A model generated the notes under the pieces. The model was not told the DNA's origin, did not search any database, and worked only from the letters and a program-made list of their open reading frames with translations. The translations under genes and the position numbers were made by a program. A stretch of 64,000 nt of DNA, taken from the NCBI RefSeq assembly GCF_024055665.1, contig NZ_JAMXMC010000009.1, positions 62,001 to 126,000 on the forward strand. Reading direction: 5' to 3'. This stretch comes from Ideonella oryzae. GTDB taxonomy: Bacteria; Pseudomonadota; Gammaproteobacteria; Burkholderiales; Burkholderiaceae_C. Positions 1 to 8,594 of this stretch are shown piece after piece; the first letter of the stretch is position 1; the number at the start of each line of letters is the position of its first letter.

Positions 1-1525
1 TGCCCGCAACGTCGGGCTCGTTGGCCGAGATCGTGTTGGCTTCGGTGCTGACGTCCAGACCAGCGAGATCCCCGGAGAAAGAGCCAAACCCGCTGTAGAC
101 GCCAGGCAGCTGGTCCGAGTCGAAGGAAACGTTCGTGTCCGACAGGGTCAGGATGTTCGGCTTGGAACACCAGGGCGACTTGGCGGCACTGTTGGTGGCG
201 TCATACGGATCGTCCCACGTCGCGCTGGACAGGCCGACCTCGGCATCCTTGGTGGTGGTGGTGGCGTATGCCGACGTCGCGCTCTTCTTGCCCGAGTAGT
301 AGCGCAGCGCCTCGTACATCATCTCACCGATCGGGTTGCCCCAATCCGGGAACTGCGCCTCGGTCATGGGCCCGCTCTCGTACCATCCGCCCTTGTAGGC
401 TTGATCTGTCCGTCCGTTGTTGAAGTCCCGGATGCGGATGTTGTCGAAGCTGGCCACGATGGGATGAGACGTCTTGAACTCCCCCGTGGTTTTATCAACC
501 TCGTTGCCAATCGCTTTGTCCTTGCCGAAGGAGGACACCACTTTGCGCAGGCGCCCGCCCGACATGTTCTTGTCGTAGCTGCCGGTGATCAGCCCGAACA
601 GGATGGCATCGTTCTCGCCGTACTCGTGCAGGATGCCGATCGGTTTGTAGTGCCCGTTGTCATACTGCTTGCAGCCCGAGCCATGGTAGGTGTCGGAGCA
701 CACCGCCACGCGCACGGTGTAGTCGGTCATCGACTTGCCGCCATGGGTGCTGGAGTCCAGCACCGGACGTTCCGTGGAGGCCCAGCCCCAGACCCGCTTG
801 GTCGAGTTCAGCACCACCGAGAGAAGCGGCGGGAGATCGTAGCTGCAGGCGCTCAGGGTGGCGCAGTCGGTGGACTTGTTGCGGGTGAGGTTGCCGAAGA
901 AATGTCGCCGGACCGTGGTCGCTGAATCCTTCTTATCCTTCACTGGCACCGTCAGAGGCGTGTAGTCCGCGATGTCGTAGCCATCGTTGAGCACGCTGGT
1001 GTATTCCTTGGCCCAGGAATGTGCATCCTGCGGCACATAGGCACGGCGCAGAATCGTCGAGTTGTCACTGCCGTTTCCGTCCCGGTAGCCGCCGTACAGC
1101 ACCTTGCGCACCGCGTCCATGCGGCTGGTGGTGGCCCAGTTCAACCAGTTGCCCGACCACTTCCCGGGACACTTGCCCGCGCTGTTCATCGTGCTGGCGG
1201 GCGTGAACAGATCGCTGTTGGCGAAGCCGCCGCTGTGGGTGTAGCAGAGCGTCGAATCGAACAGCCCGTAGTAGGTGAAGGTCGGCTTGAAGTGGATGTC
1301 CAGTGCGCCGTCACCATCGAGGTCGCTGGCGTCGTTATAGGCCTCGTAGAAGAATCGGTGATCCCGCCCGGCCACCAGCATCACCATGGGCGGCACGGAG
1401 GTCTGGACCCCCAGGGGCGTGTCGGGGATCACCACGGCGTGACCGGTCTGCATCAGCCCCAAAAGCGCGACGCTGCAGGTGAGAAGGCGGAAGGTCATCA
1501 GTCGACCGGATCGGAGGATGGACAT
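1..1525 (-). CDS. pilY1: PilY1-type pilus tip adhesin/assembly protein, N-terminal part (runs off the window)
   Basis: About 508 residues are visible; the C-terminal part lies beyond base 1. PilY1 proteins sit at the tip of type IV pili and support pilus assembly, adhesion and twitching. The start at 1525 follows a GGGAG ribosome site and gives a signal peptide (two Arg near the start, then a hydrophobic stretch ending near GHA). The mature N-terminus has the PilY1 hallmark VIPDTPLGV, then an EF-hand-like loop DASDLDGDGALD, and later a PWCSKPNILTLSD stretch typical of beta-proteobacterial PilY1. The C-terminal beta-propeller expected for the family is not in view. It is the last visible gene of the minor pilin operon, 22 bases after pilX. 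A second in-frame ATG nine codons in is possible but lacks a better ribosome site. Confidence 0.9.
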   Translation of the reverse strand, partial: MSILRSGRLMTFRLLTCSVALLGLMQTGHAVVIPDTPLGVQTSVPPMVMLVAGRDHRFFYEAYNDASDLDGDGALDIHFKPTFTYYGLFDSTLCYTHSGGFANSDLFTPASTMNSAGKCPGKWSGNWLNWATTSRMDAVRKVLYGGYRDGNGSDNSTILRRAYVPQDAHSWAKEYTSVLNDGYDIADYTPLTVPVKDKKDSATTVRRHFFGNLTRNKSTDCATLSACSYDLPPLLSVVLNSTKRVWGWASTERPVLDSSTHGGKSMTDYTVRVAVCSDTYHGSGCKQYDNGHYKPIGILHEYGENDAILFGLITGSYDKNMSGGRLRKVVSSFGKDKAIGNEVDKTTGEFKTSHPIVASFDNIRIRDFNNGRTDQAYKGGWYESGPMTEAQFPDWGNPIGEMMYEALRYYSGKKSATSAYATTTTKDAEVGLSSATWDDPYDATNSAAKSPWCSKPNILTLSDTNVSFDSDQLPGVYSGFGSFSGDLAGLDVSTEANTISANEPDVAG

Positions 1526-1547
1526 GTTCTGCTCCCGAAGAGGGGGC

Positions 1548-2078
1548 TCAGTCGGTGGCGTAGACCGACTGCAGCATGATGCTGGCGCGGGTGTCACCCC
1601 CCACCACGCGCGCAGTGACCCGGTAGCGCTTGCAGCTCATCGGGTCGGAGGCATTCCCGGGTCGGCACGGAAAGCTCGACCCCAGGTATTCCACGAAGTA
1701 GGAGGGAGTGATAGCCACGTCGCCGGTGCCCACGGTCGGTGCATCGGCCCAGGAGGCGAAGGTGCTGTCCTCCCAGCGCGGCGTGTTCGTCGCCACGGGG
1801 GGGCTGCACACCATCACCTGGCTGGACACACTCGGCACGGTGTAATTCGCGCACCCGGACGTGGGCATTGGCTTGGCCGCCTCCACCCAGCCCTCGGCTT
1901 GCCGCAGGGTGGCCTCAGCCGCCTGAAAGGCCAGACTGCGGTCATAGGTCTGGGTGGACATGCGTTCTTCCTGGGTCACCGTGCGGATGGCCGACAGGCC
2001 CAGGATGGTGATGAACACCAGAAGCACCAGGGTGACGATCAGGGACACCCCGCGCTGCGGACTGCGGAAGGATCTCAT
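1548..2078 (-). CDS. pilX: Minor pilin PilX
   Basis: 176 residues. PilX is a minor pilin that primes pilus assembly with PilV, PilW, FimU and PilY1 in the inner membrane. A short basic leader (MRSFRSPQRG) precedes a prepilin site G|VSLIV and one long hydrophobic helix. Residue +5 of the mature protein is Val, not the Glu of most pilins, as expected for PilX/GspK-type tip pilins. The ATG overlaps the pilW stop by one base (TGATG), which decides this start over upstream in-frame codons. The gene is translationally coupled to pilW and followed closely by pilY1. Confidence 0.88.
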   Translation of the reverse strand: MRSFRSPQRGVSLIVTLVLLVFITILGLSAIRTVTQEERMSTQTYDRSLAFQAAEATLRQAEGWVEAAKPMPTSGCANYTVPSVSSQVMVCSPPVATNTPRWEDSTFASWADAPTVGTGDVAITPSYFVEYLGSSFPCRPGNASDPMSCKRYRVTARVVGGDTRASIMLQSVYATD

Positions 2079-3136
2079 CAGCGCGTCTCCCGGTTGCGCA
2101 GGCCGACCACCGACAGGAGGTGCCGCTCCAGGGTCGTGGCATCGGTGCTTACCTTGTTGGGCGAATGCAGGGTGAGGTCGAGCCGGGCCGACACCACCAC
2201 CTGAGTGGCACTCGGGCTCCAGTCGGTGACGGAATCGGCGTCCACCCATTCCGATGCAAGCACCGGCGTGGCGCCCGACACATCGGCCGTCAGGTATTGA
2301 ACCTGGAGGTCTTCCACATCGGGCACGATCTCCTCGGCCACGACCGAGACGCCCCCCCCCGCGGTACTCAGTTGGGTGCGATAGAGCGAGCGCCCCCCAT
2401 TGGCATTGATGCCGATGTACCAGAGCGAAGAGGCCAGCTTGGCCATGAAGCCACCCGAGGTGAAGGTCTTGTTGGCAAAGCCTCCGCAGCTGGCCGGAAC
2501 TGGATAGCCGGGATAATCCAGACCCGTGCTGCAGTTCAGAGGTGCGTCGGTGGCGTTGTAGTTCAAGGTCTTGGCACCAGTATCAACGACCCCCACCTGG
2601 AACACGGCCGCCGAGCCGGCGTCACAGACGACCACGGGATCCAGTGCCGCGAAGCCGGCCGCCGAAGACAGGGTGAACACCGTTCCGCTCGGGTTGTGTG
2701 CGGTCACAATCACGTCGGAAGGGGCGGCTCGGATCACCAACACCGCATCCGTCCCGCTGACGCGCTGACCTGCCGATGTTCCGGTGTCCACCAGACCGGT
2801 CGCATCCTGGTCGCCCTCGTAGCCTCGCACGCTGCCTCCGGCCATGTCCGCCCAAACGGGGACGGCGCTGCCGCTGCGAATCACATTGGCCTGGGGCCGT
2901 GCGCCACAGCTGTTCTGTCCGGCCTCACGCACATCTCGAGCCATCAACTCGAACGAGGTCCGCGCTGACTCCTGAAGCCGCCCCATGTCTTCGTTGACCC
3001 GGTAGGTCTGCAGGTTGGACATCAGGATGTTGACCACGATGCCCACAACCACCAGGCCCAGGGCCATGCCCACCATCAGTTCGACCAGCGTGAAGCCTCG
3101 CGCGCGGGGGCTCCCCAGGGATTGCCGCGTGTTCAT
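2078..3136 (-). CDS. pilW: Minor pilin PilW
   Basis: 352 residues, within the usual PilW range. The leader ends with a canonical prepilin cleavage motif RARG|FTLVELMVG followed by a hydrophobic helix; the rest is a large globular periplasmic domain with conserved VYRVNEDMGRLQESARTS-like text just after the helix. PilW is one of the minor pilins that form the tip complex. The start at 3136 overlaps the pilV stop by four bases (ATGA), and the stop overlaps the pilX start. Function is assigned from the motif, the length and the gene order. Confidence 0.88.
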   Translation of the reverse strand: MNTRQSLGSPRARGFTLVELMVGMALGLVVVGIVVNILMSNLQTYRVNEDMGRLQESARTSFELMARDVREAGQNSCGARPQANVIRSGSAVPVWADMAGGSVRGYEGDQDATGLVDTGTSAGQRVSGTDAVLVIRAAPSDVIVTAHNPSGTVFTLSSAAGFAALDPVVVCDAGSAAVFQVGVVDTGAKTLNYNATDAPLNCSTGLDYPGYPVPASCGGFANKTFTSGGFMAKLASSLWYIGINANGGRSLYRTQLSTAGGGVSVVAEEIVPDVEDLQVQYLTADVSGATPVLASEWVDADSVTDWSPSATQVVVSARLDLTLHSPNKVSTDATTLERHLLSVVGLRNRETR

Positions 3137-3618
3137 AGCTTGGTCACCGTCTGAACGATCTGCTTGCCCAGCCCGCCGGCCTTGGTGTCGTCCCACCGGA
3201 CCTGAACCCGGCACTCACCTTCCGCGGAGCAGTACACGGCACCACAGCTGCTGGAGTCAGGCCCTAGGGCTGCCTTGATGCCCTCGACCCATGCGGTCTG
3301 GTTGGCCCCGACCAGGCCACTGGCACTCACGGCATCCGTGCTGCACAGCGCTGGAATCTCATCGTCGGCCTCCAGACTGCCTTCACCGGTGTTGTAGCTC
3401 AGCGCCTTGGCATTGGCGACATCCACCCTCATCGCATCAATGATGTAGTAGCTCATCATCACAGCCTGCGTACGCTGGAAGCTGCTGTTGTTGCCCTTCA
3501 GCGCACGCAGCTGCAGCCCCACCATGCCGAAAATGCCCAGGCTCAACACCAGCACAGACACAAGCACTTCCAGGATGACGGCACCACCCTGGGATCGCTG
3601 GGAGGAAGGGACTCTCAT
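3133..3618 (-). CDS. pilV: Minor pilin PilV
   Basis: 161 residues. After a basic leader comes a prepilin site GG|AVILEVLVSVLVL, with Glu at +5 but Ala in place of the usual Phe/Met at +1; prepilin peptidases tolerate this in PilV. The text QLRALKGNNSSFQRTQAVMMSYYIIDAMR after the helix is characteristic of PilV (type IV pilus modification protein). Several cysteines (CSTDA, SSCGAVYC, GECRV) suggest disulfides in the head. It lies between fimT and pilW with a four-base overlap to pilW. Confidence 0.87.
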   Translation of the reverse strand: MRVPSSQRSQGGAVILEVLVSVLVLSLGIFGMVGLQLRALKGNNSSFQRTQAVMMSYYIIDAMRVDVANAKALSYNTGEGSLEADDEIPALCSTDAVSASGLVGANQTAWVEGIKAALGPDSSSCGAVYCSAEGECRVQVRWDDTKAGGLGKQIVQTVTKL

Positions 3619-3643
3619 GGAACCTCAAGAAGACTGAATGGTG

Positions 3644-4279
3644 TCAATCCGGGGCATCGCAACTGCTGGCCACGCCGGTTGACTGCGTCACACTGATCCG
3701 ACCCGTGCCACTGAGTGCAAGGTCTCGGCTCCGATGGTCATCGTCCAGTGTGGAGGAGGTGCTGCAGACGCGCAGAGTCCCCGTCTGGATGTCACCGTTC
3801 ATCAGCTTGGCCTGCCCATCCGGCGCATAAGACACGAACTGGTCCACATTCGCACCGCCAACCACGATCAGCCCACCGCTGACAGCCTGCCCATGGGTCA
3901 GAACGGTTTCGCCGGTATCCACCACGGCGTCGGTGTCGTCTCGAGTGGTGTCCACAAAGGTGATCCACCCTTGCGACCAGTCCCCGGATGTGGCGCAGGC
4001 GCTGCCATCGCTGCTCTTGCAAACAGTGACGCGCTTGCCCTGCCGGATGGCCTGTGACCGGGCTTCGGCCAACGCGGTCTCAAACTCACTGGCCGTGCTG
4101 CGCACCTTGTTGGTGGCCATGAGCGACTCGAAACTGGGGGCCGCGAGCATCAGCAGGATGATCAGGACAGCCAGCGAAACCATCAGCTCGATCAGCGTCA
4201 CCCCTGCTTCACGAGCATGTCGCAGGAGACCGAAGGACAGGGCGGGTTGAGTGCAACGGAGTTTCACGTTGGGGAACAT
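3644..4279 (-). CDS. fimT: FimT/FimU (GspH-like) minor pseudopilin
   Basis: 211 residues. First gene of the minor pilin operon. The N-terminus has a rather long 27-residue leader ending REAG|VTLIELMVSLAVLIIL, a type IV prepilin site with Glu at +5. The globular part contains the GspH/FimT pattern (EFETALAEARSQAIRQGKRVTVC, then GWITFVD). FimT/FimU belongs to the initiating tip complex, and some FimT proteins also bind DNA during uptake; the sequence alone does not separate FimU from FimT. The ribosome site before 4279 is weak. No strong promoter is recognisable in the 130-base gap up to queD. Confidence 0.82.
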   Translation of the reverse strand: MFPNVKLRCTQPALSFGLLRHAREAGVTLIELMVSLAVLIILLMLAAPSFESLMATNKVRSTASEFETALAEARSQAIRQGKRVTVCKSSDGSACATSGDWSQGWITFVDTTRDDTDAVVDTGETVLTHGQAVSGGLIVVGGANVDQFVSYAPDGQAKLMNGDIQTGTLRVCSTSSTLDDDHRSRDLALSGTGRISVTQSTGVASSCDAPD

Positions 4280-4409
4280 ACCGCAAAGTCACTTCATGCC
4301 GCGATGCGATCGGACAAACGGCAGCGATCCCGCGACGAACGGCCGCACGGCTCATCCTGGCGGCCACAGGAGCGCCGTGGAGGCGCCCGCCGATGTGGTG
4401 CCGGAGGCT

Positions 4410-4772
4410 TCAGCGCCGCAGTCGGCAGCGGTCGCCGCTGGCCTCGCGGCGCACCTCCACGCAGCTGAGCTTGCCGGCGTAGACCAGCTCCATCGCGCGC
4501 CAGATGTAGGCGCACAGGTTCTCCAGCGTGGCCGGCCCCAGCCCTGCGACCTCGTCGAGGAAGCGGTGGTCCAGCTCGCGGCGCAGGGTCTCGATGTTGC
4601 GACGCAGGTAGGCCAGGTCCACCACCATGCCGTTGTCGTCGGGTGCGCCGGCCAGGGTGATCTCGGCGATGTAAGTGTGGCCGTGGATGCGCAGGCTGGG
4701 CTCCACATCCACCGTGCGGCGCAGGGTGTGGGCGGCTTCGAAATAAAAGGTCTGGCTCAGTTCGTACTGCAT
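4410..4772 (-). CDS. queD: 6-carboxy-5,6,7,8-tetrahydropterin synthase (QueD-type), lacking the usual catalytic Cys
   Basis: 120 residues. QueD converts 7,8-dihydroneopterin triphosphate to 6-carboxytetrahydropterin in queuosine/7-deazaguanine synthesis. Zinc ligands His15, His30 and His32 (AAHTLRR, IHGHTY) are present. The catalytic Asp-His pair (LDHRFLDE) and the C-terminal Glu (VRREASGD) are also there. The cysteine that in E. coli QueD lies four residues before the HGH motif is replaced here by Ser26 (PSLRIHGH). The start at 4772 is supported by family length. queE lies 34 bases upstream on the same strand, so the two are probably co-transcribed. A different pterin reaction cannot be excluded. 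Confidence 0.85.
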   Translation of the reverse strand: MQYELSQTFYFEAAHTLRRTVDVEPSLRIHGHTYIAEITLAGAPDDNGMVVDLAYLRRNIETLRRELDHRFLDEVAGLGPATLENLCAYIWRAMELVYAGKLSCVEVRREASGDRCRLRR

Positions 4773-4806
4773 GGGTGTTCTTCCGGAAAGGAGGGACGGC
4801 GGGCGA

Positions 4807-5448
4807 TCAACGGATGCCCAGCACCTTGTGGGTCTGCACCGACAGGCGCCAGCGCGGATCGGCCAGGCAATGCGCCGTGGCCCAGACGGTGTTCTCGCGC
4901 GCGCGCGGGCCATCCATGGCCTGCAGGAAATGGTGCTCGAACGGCAGTTCGGCCAGTTGATCCAGGTCCAGGCCCGGCTGGGGCACGACCACCTTCAGCT
5001 CCTGGCCCTGGCGCAGCAGCAGGGTGCTGCCGGCCTTGGGGCTGACGCAGACCCAGTCCAGCCCGGGCGGCGGCAGCACGGTGCCGTTGGTCTCCACCGC
5101 GATCTCGAAACCCTGCGCGTGCAGGGCGTCGACCAGCGCGCCATCCACCTGCAGCAGCGGCTCGCCCCCGGTGAGCACCACCAGCCGGCGGTTCGGCCCC
5201 GGGGCCGCGGCCGGCCACTGGGCCGCGATCTGCCGGGCCAGCGCCTCGGCCGTGGCGTACTTGCCGCCCAGCGTGCCGTCGGTGCCGACAAAGTCGGTGT
5301 CGCAGAACTGGCAAACCGCGCTGGCGCGGTCCTCCTCGCGGCCGCTCCAGAGGTTGCAGCCGGCAAAGCGGCAGAACACCGCCGGGCGCCCGGCATTGGC
5401 GCCCTCACCCTGCAGGGTGTAGAAGATTTCCTTGACGCTGTAGGTCAT
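4807..5448 (-). CDS. queE: 7-carboxy-7-deazaguanine synthase (radical SAM)
   Basis: 213 residues. QueE rearranges 6-carboxytetrahydropterin to 7-carboxy-7-deazaguanine using S-adenosylmethionine and a [4Fe-4S] cluster. The cluster motif is the variant CX14CX2C (Cys31, Cys46, Cys49), seen also in Burkholderia QueE, rather than the CX3CX2C of most radical SAM enzymes. Start MTYSVKEIFYTLQGEG is the family N-terminus, and the TGGEPLLQ motif of the SAM site follows near residue 93. queD follows at once. The next enzyme, QueC, is encoded at 55.1-55.8 kb and FolE at 53.2 kb. Confidence 0.93.
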   Translation of the reverse strand: MTYSVKEIFYTLQGEGANAGRPAVFCRFAGCNLWSGREEDRASAVCQFCDTDFVGTDGTLGGKYATAEALARQIAAQWPAAAPGPNRRLVVLTGGEPLLQVDGALVDALHAQGFEIAVETNGTVLPPPGLDWVCVSPKAGSTLLLRQGQELKVVVPQPGLDLDQLAELPFEHHFLQAMDGPRARENTVWATAHCLADPRWRLSVQTHKVLGIR

Positions 5449-5669
5449 GGCAGAACCGGGTGGCTCGCAAGACAGGCGAGGCCCGGGGCAGAGAGTCGAA
5501 CGACCTGGGATTGTCCGCCATGTCGGTCCGCCGACGACGGCAGGCGAAGCCGGCCCCCGATGAGGATCACCCGACCCTGACCAGGGCGTCCCTTGTCGGG
5601 GTGACGCCAGCGGCCCTGGCCCGGCGCATCATGGCGTCGCACACGGCCTCTTGCCTGCAGGATCGCCCC

Positions 5670-6572
5670 ATGGACACCCTGACCATCATCCCCGCCGCCG
5701 CGCTGACCGGTGCCAACCCGCCCACCCTGGGCGAGTACGGTCGCCGCCTGCTGGCCGAAGGCGACTCCTGGTTCACGATCGGCACCCTCAACCCGGTGCG
5801 GAGCAGCAACCTGCTGCTGAGCCTGCGGGTCACCCGCTCCACGGCCATCATCAGCTGCGCCTACCCGGGCGACACCCTGGCCCACATGGTGGACCATGTG
5901 AACGACCCCTGGTTCGACCGCCTGCTGCGCCACCCCCGCTTTGCGAGCCGCTGGGAGGGCATCCTCCTGTCGGCCGGCGGCAACGACCTGATCGACGCGG
6001 CCCAGCAGCGCCCCCGCCACCGCGACGGCCAGCCTGCCGCCTGGGATGAACGCCTGTTGCTCACACCCGACGAAGCCTCGCTGCAGCACCCGGGCGAGAC
6101 CAGCGCCACACGCTGGATCAGTGAACCCGGCTGGCAGCGGCTGTCGAACTATCTGGTGGCCAACCTGATCGAGCTGGTGGAGCGGCGCGACGAGGGCATG
6201 AACCGCGGCGTGCCGCTGATGCTGCACACCTACAGCGCGCCGGTGGTGCGCCCGGCCGGCGTGGCCACGGCCCCGCAGGGCTGGCTGTGGCCGGCCTTCG
6301 AGGCTTTCGGTATCCCGGTGGGGGAACGGCAGGCCGTGTCCGATGCGCTGTTTGGCCGGCTGCGCCGTCTCTGGCTCGACACCGGCGCCACCCTGCCCCA
6401 GGTGCGGGTGTTCGACAGTGCGGCGGTGCCGCTGAACCCGGCCCAGCCGGGCAGCACCGGCCCCTCGGGCGACTGGGTCAACGAGATCCACCTCACACCC
6501 GCCGGCTACGCCAAGCTGGGTGCCGCGATGGGCCCCTGGATGGAGGTCCAGCTGCAGGAAGTCCGGCTGTGA
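5670..6572 (+). CDS. SGNH/GDSL-type hydrolase-like protein
   Basis: 300 residues. The protein has the blocks of an SGNH esterase: GDSWF near residue 31 (nucleophile Ser), SAGGNDLID near residue 103 (block III Asn) and a C-terminal DWVNEIHLTPAGY carrying the Asp-His pair. No signal peptide is evident, so it is probably cytoplasmic. The substrate is unknown; members act as esterases, lipases or carbohydrate deacetylases. The start at 5670 is preferred because the 70 in-frame residues upstream are rich in Arg and Ala and look like non-coding sequence. It is alone on the plus strand, between the minus-strand queE and GST genes. Confidence 0.75.
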   Translation: MDTLTIIPAAALTGANPPTLGEYGRRLLAEGDSWFTIGTLNPVRSSNLLLSLRVTRSTAIISCAYPGDTLAHMVDHVNDPWFDRLLRHPRFASRWEGILLSAGGNDLIDAAQQRPRHRDGQPAAWDERLLLTPDEASLQHPGETSATRWISEPGWQRLSNYLVANLIELVERRDEGMNRGVPLMLHTYSAPVVRPAGVATAPQGWLWPAFEAFGIPVGERQAVSDALFGRLRRLWLDTGATLPQVRVFDSAAVPLNPAQPGSTGPSGDWVNEIHLTPAGYAKLGAAMGPWMEVQLQEVRL

Positions 6573-6599
6573 CCCGGGGGGGCCGCCGCCAGCGCTGCG

Positions 6600-7220
6600 T
6601 CAGGTTTGCGGGCAGGCGCGGAAGGCCGCCAGCCCCTCGGCCTCGGCCGTGTGGGCCGACAACGCCGGGTGGGCGAGCGCATCGAAGCGGCCCGGCAGCA
6701 CCAGGTTGGCAAAGCTCCAGGCCACCGCCGCGGTGATGCCGTCCTGCTGGATGTGGGCCGGGCCCACGGCCAGCGGGCGGGCCGTCATCTCGGCCTCCAG
6801 CAAGGCAAAGGCCCGCTGGGCCTGTTCGCTGACCCGGTCCAGCCAGGGGCCGTGGCGGTGCTCCGGCGGGCGCAGCTGCATCTCGTAGACGATCTGCACC
6901 GTCTTCTCGCAGGCCGCCAGGGCCAGGCCCAGCACCCGCAGGCACCGGCGCGCGGCCACGGGGTCGGCGGGCATCAGCGGCCGGGCCAGCGGTGCGCCGA
7001 TGATCTGAGACAGGTGGTCCAGGATGAGGCTGGAATCCATCAGCACGGTGCCGTCGTCGGTCACCAGGGTGGGCGCCTTGACCAGCGGGTTGATCGCCTC
7101 GAACTCCGCCTTCTGGCGGAACACGGAGATGGAGCGGTGCTCGAAAGGGATGCCCAAAAGCTGCAGTGACACCGCGACGCGGCGCACATAGGGCGAGTCC
7201 AGCATGCCGATGAGTTGCAT
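6600..7220 (-). CDS. Glutathione S-transferase family protein
   Basis: 206 residues, typical for cytosolic GST. N-terminal thioredoxin-like domain: MQLIGMLDSPYVRRVAVSL with Ser9 at the active-site position, then NPLVKAPTLV (cis-Pro) and the glutathione-binding D-S-S-LI segment near residue 60. The rest is an all-helical C-terminal domain. The role is glutathione conjugation or a related thiol reaction; the substrate cannot be read from sequence. It lies 78 bases downstream of glcF on the same strand and may be read through from the glc operon or have its own promoter. Confidence 0.82.
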   Translation of the reverse strand: MQLIGMLDSPYVRRVAVSLQLLGIPFEHRSISVFRQKAEFEAINPLVKAPTLVTDDGTVLMDSSLILDHLSQIIGAPLARPLMPADPVAARRCLRVLGLALAACEKTVQIVYEMQLRPPEHRHGPWLDRVSEQAQRAFALLEAEMTARPLAVGPAHIQQDGITAAVAWSFANLVLPGRFDALAHPALSAHTAEAEGLAAFRACPQT

Positions 7221-7298
7221 GGCCAGGATCCTGTGCAATAAAGGGCCACCGAGTGTAGGCGGCCCCATGGCCCTTGTCTTGCGCCGGCCTTGCCCCTG

Positions 7299-8588
7299 TC
7301 AGCCCCGGGGACGTTCGTCCAGCGCCTCGTCCAGCACCTCGATCCAGTGGCGCACCGGGCGCTCGCTGGCCGAGGCCAGGTGCTGGATGCAGCCAATGTT
7401 GGCCGACACGACCGTTTCGGCCTGCACCGGCGCCAGGGCCTTGAGCTTGCGGTCGCGCAGCGCGGTGGACAGCTCGGGCTGCAGCACCGAGTAGGTGCCG
7501 GCCGAGCCGCAGCACAGGTGGCTGTCGACCGGCGCGGTGCGCACGTCGAAGCCCAACGCGGCCAGGTGGGTCTCCACCCCGCCACGCAGCTTCTGCCCAT
7601 GCTGCAGCGTGCAGGGCGGGTGGTAGGCCAGCGGCACCGGCGGCGCGTCGGCCGGCTCGTTGCGGCGCGCGCGGGCGCGGGCCAGCGGCGGCTGCAGCAG
7701 GGGCACCAGGTCGGGCAGCAGCTCGCTGACATCCTTGGTCAGGGCGCTGATGCGGCGGGCCTTCTCGGCGTAGGCCGGGTCGGCCGCCAGGGCCAGGCCG
7801 TATTCCTTCACCGACAGGCCGCAGCCGCTGGCGTTCATCACGATGGCCTCGACCTGGCCGGCCTCGGTCAGGCCCTCGACCATGGGCCACCAGGCGTCGA
7901 TGTTGCGCCGCATGTCGGCCAGGGCGCCGGTGTGGTCGCCCAGGTGATCGCGGATGGCGCCGCAGCAGCCGGCGTCGTCGGCCACCACGGTCTGGATGCC
8001 CGCGGCGTCCAGCACCCGGGCGGTGGCGGAGTTGATGTTGGGCATCAGCGTGGGCTGCACGCAGCCCATCAGCATCAGCACCTTGCGCGGGTGGCTTCGG
8101 GTGGGCCAGCGGTGGGCGCCCTGGCCCGGCGCCGGGGTGACCTTGGCCTGCAGCTTGGCCGGCAGCAGCGGACGCAGCGCGCGGCCCACGGCAATGGCCG
8201 GCGCGAAGGCCGGGGAGGTCAGCCCTTCGCGCAGCAGCCAGCGCACGGCGCGCTGGCCGGCCGGGCGCTGCACCCGCTCGTCCACCACCTGGCGGCCAAT
8301 CTCGACCAGGCGGCCGTACTGCACACCGCTGGGGCAAGTGCTCTCGCAGTTGCGGCAGGTCAGGCAGCGGTCCAGGTGGGCCTGGGTGGCGGCCGTCACC
8401 GGCGCGCCCTCGAGCACCTGCTTCATCAGGTAGATGCGACCGCGCGGGCCGTCGAGCTCGTCGCCCAGCAGCTGGTAGGTGGGACAGGTGGCGGTGCAGA
8501 AGCCGCAGTGCACGCACTGACGCAGGATGGCCTCGGCAGCCTCACCGGCCGGCGTGCCGGCGAATTCAGGGGCGAGATGGGTTTGCAT
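7299..8588 (-). CDS. glcF: Glycolate oxidase iron-sulfur subunit
   Basis: 429 residues. GlcF carries electrons from the GlcD/GlcE flavoproteins toward the respiratory chain during oxidation of glycolate to glyoxylate at the inner membrane. Two [4Fe-4S] motifs are present, CVHCGFCTATCP near residue 25 and CLTCRNCESTCP near residue 75. Two cysteine-rich CCG-type domains follow (GCVQ...DAGCCG, and HPPCTLQHGQ...CCGSAGTYS). Length matches the family. The gene ends the glcD-glcE-methyltransferase-glcF string, with only six bases to the methyltransferase. Confidence 0.92.
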   Translation of the reverse strand: MQTHLAPEFAGTPAGEAAEAILRQCVHCGFCTATCPTYQLLGDELDGPRGRIYLMKQVLEGAPVTAATQAHLDRCLTCRNCESTCPSGVQYGRLVEIGRQVVDERVQRPAGQRAVRWLLREGLTSPAFAPAIAVGRALRPLLPAKLQAKVTPAPGQGAHRWPTRSHPRKVLMLMGCVQPTLMPNINSATARVLDAAGIQTVVADDAGCCGAIRDHLGDHTGALADMRRNIDAWWPMVEGLTEAGQVEAIVMNASGCGLSVKEYGLALAADPAYAEKARRISALTKDVSELLPDLVPLLQPPLARARARRNEPADAPPVPLAYHPPCTLQHGQKLRGGVETHLAALGFDVRTAPVDSHLCCGSAGTYSVLQPELSTALRDRKLKALAPVQAETVVSANIGCIQHLASASERPVRHWIEVLDEALDERPRG

Positions 8589-8594
8589 GGAGGA

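Noticed and set aside
5460-5669. Upstream extension of the SGNH hydrolase by 70 residues
   Set aside because: The extra residues are Arg/Ala-rich without signal peptide or family similarity; the later ATG fits the domain start.
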